Shown: positions 32,098-40,622 of the stretch, in pieces
Position numbering within the stretch: the stretch's first letter is position 1
How the letters are laid out: each line of letters begins with the position of its first letter
Assembly: GCF_963665355.1 (NCBI RefSeq)
Contig: NZ_OY762229.1
Location: forward strand, 682,001-746,000
Direction of reading: 5' to 3'
Source: an uncultured Desulfobacter sp.
Lineage (GTDB): Bacteria; Desulfobacterota; Desulfobacteria; Desulfobacterales; Desulfobacteraceae
Length of the DNA stretch: 64,000 nt
The notes under the pieces: generated by a model
What the model saw: the letters and a program-made list of their open reading frames with translations, nothing else
What the model was told of the DNA's origin: nothing
Database searches by the model: none
Made by a program: the position numbers and the translations under genes

Positions 32098-33221
32098 GAC
32101 AGGCGCTTTTACGCACCACGCCGGCACTCTCCTGGCAGGTTGCCGGGAAAACCCGCACCGGGAAAATAACGCAGACGCGGCAGGCCCACGCCCGCTCCGT
32201 TCAGGCAAAATTCTTTTTTCTGGGGACCCTGCTCCTGCTGCTGATCATTTCGGCAAGTGTCATCATCACCCTGGGACAGGTTCCCATGACGGTCCGCCAG
32301 GTCTATCTCACCCTGTTTAACCGGTTGATCCCGGGCGGACTTGATATTGATCCCATTATCTCCCATGTCGTCTGGCACATCCGTATGCCGCTTATTACAG
32401 GAACCGTAATTTGCGGCGTGGGCTTAGGGATATGCGGATGTGTGATGCAGGCGGTTTTAAAAAATCCCATGGCAAGCCCCTTCACGTTAGGAATCTCCTC
32501 GGGTGCCCATTTCGGTGTCTCACTGGCCGCAGTTTTCGGCATCACCATTCTGGACGGGCCCTACTTTCTGGTGGGAAATGCCTTCCTTTGCGCCACGCTT
32601 TGTTCAGGCTTCATCATTGCCCTTTCAGCCCTGAAGGGCGCCACCTCGGAAACCCTGATCCTTGCCGGTATTGCCGTCAACTATCTGTTCCAGGCCGGCA
32701 ACCAGCTTTTAACCTACATTGCCGATGATGAACAGCGCACAGTCATGTCGTACTGGGGCATGGGATCTCTTTCGGATCTCAACGGAAACAGTCTGCTGTT
32801 TTTGGGCGTAATCTGTCTGATCTGCCTGCCGGCGCTCTATCGCAAGGCCTGGGATCTGAACCTGATGACCACGGGGGATGACTGTGCAAAAAGCTTAGGC
32901 GTGGATGCCAACAGGGTCCGCATGATGGTGATGGTGGCGGCAAGCCTGCTGGTTGCCGCCATTGTCGCCTTTACCGGTGTCATCGGATTTGTGGGGCTTG
33001 TGGCCCCCCACATCACCCGGATCATCATCGGCAATGACCACCGCTTCCTGATCCCGGCATCCGGCGGCATCGGCGGGGCACTGCTTTTGATTGCCAATGC
33101 CGTATCCATGAATATGCTGGGCGGCGTTGTCATACCTGTAGGCATCATCATGTCCATGCTGGGCATTCCCTTGTTTCTCTATCTGATCATCAGGGGCAAA
33201 CGCCGGGAGTTCTGGTCATGA
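32094..33221 (+). CDS. FecCD/BtuC-type ABC permease
   Basis: 375 residues with a basic cytoplasmic N-terminal extension of about 35 residues, then about ten membrane helices. Family motifs include ISSGAHFGVSLAAVFG and the GVIGFVGLVAPHITR segment that contacts the ATPase. It transports iron chelates, heme or corrinoids. Start and stop overlap the neighbouring genes, giving coupled translation with the band-7 protein and the ATPase. Confidence 0.92.
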   Translation: MRQALLRTTPALSWQVAGKTRTGKITQTRQAHARSVQAKFFFLGTLLLLLIISASVIITLGQVPMTVRQVYLTLFNRLIPGGLDIDPIISHVVWHIRMPLITGTVICGVGLGICGCVMQAVLKNPMASPFTLGISSGAHFGVSLAAVFGITILDGPYFLVGNAFLCATLCSGFIIALSALKGATSETLILAGIAVNYLFQAGNQLLTYIADDEQRTVMSYWGMGSLSDLNGNSLLFLGVICLICLPALYRKAWDLNLMTTGDDCAKSLGVDANRVRMMVMVAASLLVAAIVAFTGVIGFVGLVAPHITRIIIGNDHRFLIPASGGIGGALLLIANAVSMNMLGGVVIPVGIIMSMLGIPLFLYLIIRGKRREFWS

Positions 33222-34015
33222 TCACCAAGCTTACGGTTAAAAACCTTTGTTTTGGCTATGCCGATACCGATGTGCTGCACGACTTTTTCATGTCTGTGGA
33301 AGACGGCCGGATCGCCAGTATTGTGGGACCCAACGGGTCCGGCAAATCAACCCTGATCAAATGCATTGACCGGATTATTAAACCCCGTTCCGGCGGTGTG
33401 ATGGTAGCGCGCCGGGATCTGTTGAAAATGAACAGAAAGGAAGCGGCCCGCCTGATCGCCTATGTTCCCCAGAACTCTGTCAGGGTATTTGCCCATACGG
33501 TCTTTGACGTGGTGCTGATGGGGCGAAGACCCCACCTGGGATGGCGGGCAGATGAACACGATGAGGGCAAAGTCTGGGAAGTGCTCAGGCTTTTGGGCAT
33601 CGAAGAGCTGGCGCTGGCATTTTTCAGCGAGCTGTCCGGGGGCCAGCAGCAAAAGGTGTTGATCGCCCGGGCCCTGGCCCAGGATACAGGTCTGCTGCTT
33701 TTGGATGAACCCACCAGTAATCTGGATATCTGGCACCAGATCGATGTGATGGAAATTTTGCGCACCCTTGTCCGTAAACAGCGGATTACAGCCATTATCG
33801 CCATCCATGACCTGAACATGGCCGCCCGGTATTCCGACAGGATGCTGATGATGAAAAAAGGAAAAATACTGGCAAGCGGAACTCCGGAAGAGGTGCTGAC
33901 CCCGGAGAACCTTGAGGCGGTTTACGGGATCAAGGCCACGGTGAAACGCATCGGGGATTGCCCGTTCGTGATTCCGTTGTCACGGGTCTTGCCAAGCAGC
34001 CGGAGCAGAATGTGA
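33218..34015 (+). CDS. FecE/BtuD-type ABC ATPase
   Basis: 265 residues with Walker A GPNGSGKST (near residue 38), a Q-loop in VPQNSVRVFAH, signature LSGGQQQKV, Walker B LLLLDEPTSNLD and the switch His in AIHDLN. Start overlaps the permease stop (ATGA). It supplies energy to the preceding permease. Length and motifs are normal for the family. Confidence 0.94.
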   Translation: MITKLTVKNLCFGYADTDVLHDFFMSVEDGRIASIVGPNGSGKSTLIKCIDRIIKPRSGGVMVARRDLLKMNRKEAARLIAYVPQNSVRVFAHTVFDVVLMGRRPHLGWRADEHDEGKVWEVLRLLGIEELALAFFSELSGGQQQKVLIARALAQDTGLLLLDEPTSNLDIWHQIDVMEILRTLVRKQRITAIIAIHDLNMAARYSDRMLMMKKGKILASGTPEEVLTPENLEAVYGIKATVKRIGDCPFVIPLSRVLPSSRSRM

Positions 34016-34050
34016 TGATCCATTGGAACAAGGAGGAAGGAAAAGAGAGG

Positions 34051-35103
34051 ATGATTCGAAAATTAGGCGTCTTAATCAGCATACTGATGCTGACAGCCCT
34101 TTTTCCGGCAGGGGGAAGCAGCAACCCGGCTGCCGGATTATACCGGGAAATAACGGACATGGCCGGCCGGAAGGTCAAAATACCGGCAAGCATAACCAAA
34201 GTGCTGACCACATCTCCGCCGCCGGCGACATTTGTCTACATGATCGCACCCGAAAAGCTGGGCGGATGGTTTATGCCCCCAACCGGCCAGGCCCGCAAGT
34301 ATATCCCGGAAAAATTTCACCATATCCCGGTGATGGGCAGGGAACGACAGGCCTCGAACTACGAAGCCTATATTGCCGCACGTCCCGACCTGGTGTTTGT
34401 GTCATATGAAGCCGGTACAGATCCTTCAAATATCGACCTGATTCAGGAGAAGTTCGGCATGATCCCGGTTGTCTGTGTGGAAAATACCAGAAACGCGGTG
34501 GGTTATGCCGACACCCTGCGGTTCATGGGAGAGGTTCTCGGTGTACCGGCGCGGGGCAACGCTCTGGTTGACTACTATCTCAAGGTATTGCAGGAGGTGC
34601 AGCAAAAGGTTTCCGGCGTGCCGGAAAAGAAAAGAAAACGGGTCTATTATGCCGAAAAGGAGAACGGGCTTGCCACCGATCCTGCCGGCTCCTGTCATTC
34701 CCAGCTGATCGATGTGTGTGGCGGCATCAACGTCGCCCAATGTCAATTTTCATCCGGGCGCGGCATGACCCAGGTGACAATGGAATCGATATTGATGTGG
34801 AATCCTGAGATTATCATCACCACAAGTTCGGAATTTGTCCGGCATGCCTATGGTGACGGAACCTGGAAAAAGATTCCCGCCGTACAAAACCGCCGGATCC
34901 ATTGCGCCCCCCGGATACCGTTTAACTGGTTTGACCGCCCCCCCGGGGTCAACCGCATCGCGGGCATTCCCTGGACAGCCCATGTTCTGTATCCAAAGCT
35001 TTTCCCGGAAAACTGGGCCAAAACAAAGGTGAAGACCTTTTTCTCCCTGTTTTACCATTATGACCTAAGCGAAGATGAGCTTTCCTCGCTGATAAGCAGT
35101 TGA
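34051..35103 (+). CDS. Periplasmic substrate-binding protein of the FecCD-type importer
   Basis: 350 residues from the ATG at 34051, chosen because a signal peptide begins there (MIRKLGVLISILMLTALF) and AGGAGG lies upstream; an ATG at 34015 overlaps the ATPase stop. TroA/FecB-like fold: N-lobe REITDMAGRKVKIPASITKV and C-lobe CGGINVAQ with a late PFNWFDRPPGVNRIAG segment common in metal-chelate binders. The C-lobe resembles the C-terminal part of the radical SAM protein at 37329. Confidence 0.9.
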   Translation: MIRKLGVLISILMLTALFPAGGSSNPAAGLYREITDMAGRKVKIPASITKVLTTSPPPATFVYMIAPEKLGGWFMPPTGQARKYIPEKFHHIPVMGRERQASNYEAYIAARPDLVFVSYEAGTDPSNIDLIQEKFGMIPVVCVENTRNAVGYADTLRFMGEVLGVPARGNALVDYYLKVLQEVQQKVSGVPEKKRKRVYYAEKENGLATDPAGSCHSQLIDVCGGINVAQCQFSSGRGMTQVTMESILMWNPEIIITTSSEFVRHAYGDGTWKKIPAVQNRRIHCAPRIPFNWFDRPPGVNRIAGIPWTAHVLYPKLFPENWAKTKVKTFFSLFYHYDLSEDELSSLISS

Positions 35104-35139
35104 AAAGACGACACCGTTACCACAATCAAAGGAAAAAAG

Positions 35140-37317
35140 ATGAGAAGAGTGAACTATTGGGCTGAAAAGTTGATGAATTACGGCGAAATGAAATTATGGA
35201 AACTTGTTTGTGTTACGGGGTTATTGTTGATCCTGATTCTGAACACCTCCCATGTCATGGGTGCTGAAACCGAAACAGTTGTAAGCGAAGGCGAAGATAC
35301 GGCGGCCGTGACAGACGATAAACAGCAAAAATCAGACGTTGAGGAACTTGCACCGCTCACCGTGACAGGATCAAAAAGATCGACCCGGCCGGATCTTCAC
35401 CCCCACAGCCTGACCAATCTCTACAGGACTGAAGTCAGCACCGAATTTGCCTCGGAGGTGTTCACCCGGCAGGATATTCAAAACTTCAAACCCAAAGACT
35501 TAAACGATCTGATCGACAAAGCCGCCGGGATTAATATCACATACCAGGGCCGGAAAAGCCCTTATATGATTCAAATGAGAGGCGGCGGAACGTTTACCTA
35601 CATTATCGACGGCGCTGTTCTGCCCAAATCCGTCAACCGGATTCTGTATAAATTCCCGGTCGCTTCCATTGAAGAGCTGAAAATAGTCAGGGGCGCCACC
35701 TCGCTGACCCTGGGGCCGACGATCCCCATTGGCTCATCCGGTTCGGGATCAGGTATAAACACCGGATTCATCATCATCCGGACCCGGCAGCCGGAAAAAA
35801 CCGAAGGCACCTTGCGCGCCAACGTGGAAAAGTCCATAGGCGGACACCCGGCGGGTTATTCAACCGACCTGTTTGTGGGTACCCGCATGAAAAACCAAGC
35901 CGGTACCGAGGCTTATGTCAGCGCCCTGGCATCAAAAATGGACCGCCCGAGCCAGGATACATGGTTTGACGGACAGGAATCCCATGGGGGAATGGCCAAT
36001 ACCGGATTCACATCAGGGAAATTCAACTTCAACATGATGGTGTACAAGGACTCCGGAGAATTCGAAATGCAGCGCGGCGTCAAGGAAGACGGAAGCCTGG
36101 ACACTGCCAAATGGTACTACGATCCCCTGGAGGTCAAGATATTGTCAACGGACGGGAGCCTGCAATGGACTCCCGATCAGGTAACGCTGTTCAACGTATT
36201 CAAAACCGACTATGAGCAGCATGAGCATAACGAAACCTTCGGTTCCACAAGCGGTACGGATAGAGACCAGTACAACGAGGATACGTCCGGATTCGGCCTG
36301 CGGCACAATGCCCGGTTTGCAGACACCCTGATACAGGCAGGGTTCCAGATGTCCAGCAGCACGGGATACGGCCCCAACTTAAAAACCAGTTACAACAGAT
36401 ACGATACAACCGTCACAGGGTTCTCGGCCTCGGTGGAGCAATCCCTTTTCAACAACAGTCTGGTTCTGGATCTTGGCGGGCGCTGGGATGAAAAACACAT
36501 CGACAACACCAGTTCCGCCAGGAGCGCCAGCCTTGCCACCGATGATGCCAATAATGATGTGGATATGGCCCCGGCAAAGGTGGTTGCCTTCGGTGCCCAT
36601 TGGAAGGTGACGGACCGGGTCACCCTGGACGGCCGGTATTTTTACGGGGATCAGGGAACATCCGGGGATTTTGATATGCGCCTGGAAGACGACGCCACCC
36701 CCCATGCCGAAAAGCAGGAACGTGTTGAAATCGGTTTAGGCGTGGCGATTGCTTCCTTTTTCAACCCGACGCTAACCTGGTTTAACATTGATACGGAAAA
36801 TGAAAAAACAGCCACCACCGCCACCTACGAACTGGACTCCGGCACCTATTACTATTACACCGAATCCGATGAACTCAGACGGGGAATTGAGCTGGCGATT
36901 CAGGGAACGATCTTGAAAAACACTTTTTACAAGGCCAGTTGGACCCGCATGATCAAAAGTGAAAGCACCAGCGACGGCGTCACCACCGATGCCATCGGCG
37001 TCTCCATACCCGAAAATATCTTCGGGCTGACCCTGACCCACCACTGGAACGCTTACCGGTTTAATATATCCGTCAAACAGGTGGACGAATGGATCGAAAC
37101 CACCAGTGGCATGGGAACCGCCTCAACCGGCGGGCTTGGCGATTATACCCGGGTGGATGCCAACATCTCCAGGGATTTTGCGTTAAAAAACATAATCATA
37201 AACGCAGCGATTTTCGGACGGAATCTGGGAGACGAAAATTATTCCACACGCTACGCCACCGGATACTACCCGGATCGCGGGCGAACCCTTGGTATGGAAG
37301 TCTCATTCTCTTTTTAA
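35140..37317 (+). CDS. TonB-dependent outer-membrane receptor of the 13-gene operon
   Basis: 725 residues with AAAGGAAAA upstream. A long signal region (hydrophobic core about 20-40) and an acidic stretch lead to the TonB box-like ELAPLTVTGSKR, a plug at about 85-210 (GINITYQGRKSPYMIQMRGG, VRGATSLTLGP) and a barrel ending in MEVSFSF with terminal Phe. It is distant from the two FyuA-like receptors. It lies with its own ABC importer and TonB complex, so its substrate should be the one handled by those genes. Confidence 0.92.
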   Translation: MRRVNYWAEKLMNYGEMKLWKLVCVTGLLLILILNTSHVMGAETETVVSEGEDTAAVTDDKQQKSDVEELAPLTVTGSKRSTRPDLHPHSLTNLYRTEVSTEFASEVFTRQDIQNFKPKDLNDLIDKAAGINITYQGRKSPYMIQMRGGGTFTYIIDGAVLPKSVNRILYKFPVASIEELKIVRGATSLTLGPTIPIGSSGSGSGINTGFIIIRTRQPEKTEGTLRANVEKSIGGHPAGYSTDLFVGTRMKNQAGTEAYVSALASKMDRPSQDTWFDGQESHGGMANTGFTSGKFNFNMMVYKDSGEFEMQRGVKEDGSLDTAKWYYDPLEVKILSTDGSLQWTPDQVTLFNVFKTDYEQHEHNETFGSTSGTDRDQYNEDTSGFGLRHNARFADTLIQAGFQMSSSTGYGPNLKTSYNRYDTTVTGFSASVEQSLFNNSLVLDLGGRWDEKHIDNTSSARSASLATDDANNDVDMAPAKVVAFGAHWKVTDRVTLDGRYFYGDQGTSGDFDMRLEDDATPHAEKQERVEIGLGVAIASFFNPTLTWFNIDTENEKTATTATYELDSGTYYYYTESDELRRGIELAIQGTILKNTFYKASWTRMIKSESTSDGVTTDAIGVSIPENIFGLTLTHHWNAYRFNISVKQVDEWIETTSGMGTASTGGLGDYTRVDANISRDFALKNIIINAAIFGRNLGDENYSTRYATGYYPDRGRTLGMEVSFSF

Positions 37318-37328
37318 GGAAAATTGTC

Positions 37329-39119
37329 ATGGTTAATATAGCTTGCCATATCTGTGAACAAGGATGCGTACTGGCCGAAGGGAAAACAGGAGTGTGCGGC
37401 ATGTATGAACAAAAAGACGGACGCATTGAAGAGCGGTTCGCCGACCGGTATCTGCTTGTCTGTCCCATCTCCATTGAAACCATGCCCATGCTGCACTATT
37501 TTCCCGGGGGAAAATTCCTCCAGATCAGCACCACCGGCTGCAATTTCAACTGCCCGGGCTGTATTTCCGCTGTCATTGTCCGGGAGATGCCCTCGGACAG
37601 CAAGGCGTTTCACACCCTGACACCGGAACAGATCGTTGAAAAAGCGATTGAGGAAAACTGTGAGGGCATCGCGTTTTTAATGAATGATCCTCTGGCATCC
37701 TTTCCGACATTCCTGGGCGTGGCAAAACTGGCACGGTCCAAAGGGCTTAAGGTCGGCTGTTCTTCAAACACCTATTTTACCCCAAAGGCACTGGACCTGC
37801 TTGTGCCTTATCTGGATTTCATCAACATCGGCATGAAGGGATTTACAGACAAAGCCTATTACGCCTGTGGTGCGTCTTCCGGCATCGCCCCGGTTCTGCG
37901 CAATATCCGGGCACTGGTCTGTGCAGGGGTTCATGTGGAGATCTCGTCCATCCTGATGAAAGATAATGCCCGGGACCTGCTGGATCTGGCGAAATTTATT
38001 GCACAGCTGTCCCCTGCCATTCCATTGCAGGTGATGCGGTTCATTCCCTTTGAAAGTGCCGATATTTCACAGGAGCCCGGTGTGCGGGAAGCCGAAGCGT
38101 TCTGCTTTGAACTTCGCAAAACTCTTCCCTTTGTTTATCTTTTCAATACCCCCGGGACAACGCTTCTCCATACGGCCTGCCCCAATTGTAACCACACGGT
38201 GTATAAGCGCAACTTTCACGGCCCCATGGGTGCCAAACCCTATGAAGTGCCCGAGGCATCCCTGCAAGACGGATTGTGTCCCCAATGCCGGCAGGGTTTG
38301 AATATGATGGGTGTTTCTCCGCAAACCCCGTACCAGGAAAGAGACTTTCAAGGCGGATACCCCTTTACCCGGGCCCTGGAAATGGTGGAAGCCATGCTCA
38401 TCGCCATGGGGGTGAAGGAAAAAAGCAAACTTGCAACGGCATGGGAGTCCCTGCTTGGAAAGGAGGGGTTGAAAAAACTGCATCATACCATCCAGACGCC
38501 TTACACCTATATCCAGGGGCTGCGCCATTTCGGAAAAATTGTCCAGGTCCCGGATGCCGCAGAAGAACTGGCCGTATACCTGGAAGAAAAACTTTTGGCC
38601 ATTGAATCGGGGGTTGCATCGGTGACGACATCTCCTCTGGTCTATTACACCATGGCAAAGCCGATGTTTTACCTGAATTACAGCCGCTTGGAAAACCAGC
38701 TCATAGAAACGGCCGGCGGAACCAGTGTGAACAAATACCTTGAATCCGGGGGAAGGCCGGGCCTAAGTCTTACCGTTGAAAAACTTAACGAGCTGAATCC
38801 GGATATTATTTTTATTTCCGCGTTTATTTCCAACTCCGTGACTGATTTTTACCAGGATTGCATAGAGCTTGGTATTGAGGTCAATGCGGTAAAAAACCGT
38901 CAAATTTTTACCCCGCCCTGTCCGGGATGGGATTTTGGCAGTCCCCGCTGGATATTGGGACTGATGTACATGGCCAATGTACTGCATCCGCAAATTTTTG
39001 ATTTCAATGTCATGGAAGAGGCAACATATTTTTACCGTAAATTTTATCACATGGAATTTTCACCATCCCGGATTAACCGCTCTTTCAGTAAACCGGACAG
39101 AGAATGGCAATGGAGATAA
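37329..39119 (+). CDS. Radical SAM protein fused to a binding-protein-like C-terminal domain
   Basis: 596 residues, ATG at 37329 after AAGGAAAA. Residues 1-35 carry a Cys cluster (CHICEQGC at 6-13 and C23). The radical SAM domain has CNFNCPGC at 71-78 (CX3CX2C), with the SIETMPMLHYFPGG lead-in typical of AmmeMemoRadiSam/PflA-like enzymes. A Cys-rich pair (CPNC ... CPQC, about 280-325) follows. From about residue 430 to the end it resembles the C-lobe of the periplasmic binding protein encoded by the same operon (VYYTMAKPMF, LIETAGGTSVNKY, LNPDIIFIS). No signal peptide, so cytoplasmic. It could bind and modify the imported ligand. Confidence 0.85.
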   Translation: MVNIACHICEQGCVLAEGKTGVCGMYEQKDGRIEERFADRYLLVCPISIETMPMLHYFPGGKFLQISTTGCNFNCPGCISAVIVREMPSDSKAFHTLTPEQIVEKAIEENCEGIAFLMNDPLASFPTFLGVAKLARSKGLKVGCSSNTYFTPKALDLLVPYLDFINIGMKGFTDKAYYACGASSGIAPVLRNIRALVCAGVHVEISSILMKDNARDLLDLAKFIAQLSPAIPLQVMRFIPFESADISQEPGVREAEAFCFELRKTLPFVYLFNTPGTTLLHTACPNCNHTVYKRNFHGPMGAKPYEVPEASLQDGLCPQCRQGLNMMGVSPQTPYQERDFQGGYPFTRALEMVEAMLIAMGVKEKSKLATAWESLLGKEGLKKLHHTIQTPYTYIQGLRHFGKIVQVPDAAEELAVYLEEKLLAIESGVASVTTSPLVYYTMAKPMFYLNYSRLENQLIETAGGTSVNKYLESGGRPGLSLTVEKLNELNPDIIFISAFISNSVTDFYQDCIELGIEVNAVKNRQIFTPPCPGWDFGSPRWILGLMYMANVLHPQIFDFNVMEEATYFYRKFYHMEFSPSRINRSFSKPDREWQWR

Positions 39120-39121
39120 AG

Positions 39122-39751
39122 ATGGATGTTTCTAAATATGACCATAGCGCCAGGGGTAAAAACGCCCCCTTGTATGCGTACTACGCAAAGAAAATAAAAG
39201 ATGAAACAGGTGTCGTGTCGGGCCGCTGCCTTGATGTGGGCTGCGGCGGCGGGTATCTTGGACTGGCCCTTGCCGGCATAACGGATCTTGAATTTACCTT
39301 TCTTGATATTTCAGCTCAAATGCTTGAAAAGGCAGACGCCCATATCATTGAAGACGGTCTTCAAAACAGGGCCAGAACCCTGCAGGGCGATGTCCACCAG
39401 ATTCCTTTGCCGGACCAATGCATGGATCTGGTAATCAGCCGCGGATCAATTCCGTTCTGGGAAAATCCGGGCAAAGCGCTGTCGGAAATATACCGGTTGC
39501 TGGCACCCCATGGGAAAGCATTTGTCGGCGGCGGCAGGGGAACGCCTGAAATGCGCAAGCAGTTTGAAAAAAATATGAAAAAGGATGGTTTCTCAAAACC
39601 GGGAGGCAAAAAACGGCGCCCCGGTGGCCCGGACGATCCCTGGAAAATAATGAAAAGCCGTAACTTTGACCAAATTTTAAAGGATGTGGGAATTACCCGT
39701 TTTTCCGCCCCTATAGAAGAGGATGGTCGATGGATACGGTTATGGAAATAA
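39122..39751 (+). CDS. Class I SAM-dependent methyltransferase
   Basis: 209 residues. The start at 39122 has GGAG six bases upstream; an ATG at 39104 inside the previous gene is an alternative. Motif I CLDVGCGGGYLGLALAG near residue 35, then TFLDISAQML and VISRGSIPFWENPGKAL. It lies two bases after the radical SAM fusion, so the two enzymes are probably translated together and may act in turn on the imported molecule. The Lys/Arg/Pro-rich stretch at about 155-180 is unusual. Confidence 0.85.
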   Translation: MDVSKYDHSARGKNAPLYAYYAKKIKDETGVVSGRCLDVGCGGGYLGLALAGITDLEFTFLDISAQMLEKADAHIIEDGLQNRARTLQGDVHQIPLPDQCMDLVISRGSIPFWENPGKALSEIYRLLAPHGKAFVGGGRGTPEMRKQFEKNMKKDGFSKPGGKKRRPGGPDDPWKIMKSRNFDQILKDVGITRFSAPIEEDGRWIRLWK

Positions 39752-39791
39752 TATTTCTGGTTTGAATTCAAGGTTGATGGAAGGAAAGATC

Positions 39792-40622
39792 ATGGGAAGC
39801 CCAAAGAATCTAAGATCCCAAGGTAATGGCAAAACATGGATGAAGTGCGCCGTCATTGTATCTCTGCTCATACTCCCGGCATGGACCGGATCTGGCGCCC
39901 TTGCCCAGGTATCGGTTCCAAAGGATATTGAAGCCCCGGTCGGCAATGCCGTGGATACCCGCCAGGCCACCCAGGAAACCAGGGAAAAATGGGATGCCCA
40001 GCGCCAGGCGCTTGCAGAGGAGTATGACCGCCTTAAAGAAGAAAATGAGCAACTTGCCTTTGCCAACGCCAATCTGACCCAAAAGCGTGGGGATCTGGAA
40101 AAATCAATTCAGGACCTGACCCGGGAAAAAGAAGAGGCCCAGCGGATCAGGACGGAACTGGCCCCATTCTTAAAAGAACTGCTTAACCGCCTGAAATCCC
40201 TTGTCACATCGGACATCCCGTTTTTATCCCGGGAGCGCAACGACCGTCTGGCCCGCCTGGAGGTGATCCTGGATGATCCTGATATCACCATCGCCGAAAA
40301 ATACAGAAAAATGATGGAAGCCCTGTTTGTGGAAGCCGAATACGGCAACACGGTGGAGGTGTACCGGGAAAAAATTGTTGTGGACGGCGCAGAAGTCCTT
40401 GCGGACATTTTCCGCATGGGCCGGGTGGCGCTGTTCTTCCTGGCCCTGGACCGGGAAAACGCAGGAATTTTTGACGTAGCGGCAAATCAATGGCACACCC
40501 TGGACAAAACCCGTGTGCCGGCCATTGAGGCTGTGGTGGAGATGGCGGCCAAACACAGGCCCATGGAGGTGGTGGCCCTGCCCCTGGGCGCCATTGCGCC
40601 GGAAGGAGAAGATCAGAAATGA
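39792..40622 (+). CDS. DUF3450 periplasmic coiled-coil protein of a TonB2-type system
   Basis: 276 residues, ATG at 39792 after AAGGAAAG. A signal peptide (cleavage near GALAQ) is followed by a long coiled coil (about 50-125, LKEENEQLAFANANLTQKR) and a compact C-terminal domain. DUF3450 genes typically begin TonB2-type clusters with ExbB-like TtpC. The stop overlaps the next start (ATGA). Confidence 0.87.
   Translation: MGSPKNLRSQGNGKTWMKCAVIVSLLILPAWTGSGALAQVSVPKDIEAPVGNAVDTRQATQETREKWDAQRQALAEEYDRLKEENEQLAFANANLTQKRGDLEKSIQDLTREKEEAQRIRTELAPFLKELLNRLKSLVTSDIPFLSRERNDRLARLEVILDDPDITIAEKYRKMMEALFVEAEYGNTVEVYREKIVVDGAEVLADIFRMGRVALFFLALDRENAGIFDVAANQWHTLDKTRVPAIEAVVEMAAKHRPMEVVALPLGAIAPEGEDQK

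Noticed and set aside
34015-34050. Longer start for the substrate-binding protein
   Set aside because: A start at 34015 would put a charged stretch before the signal peptide; 34051 gives a normal signal sequence.
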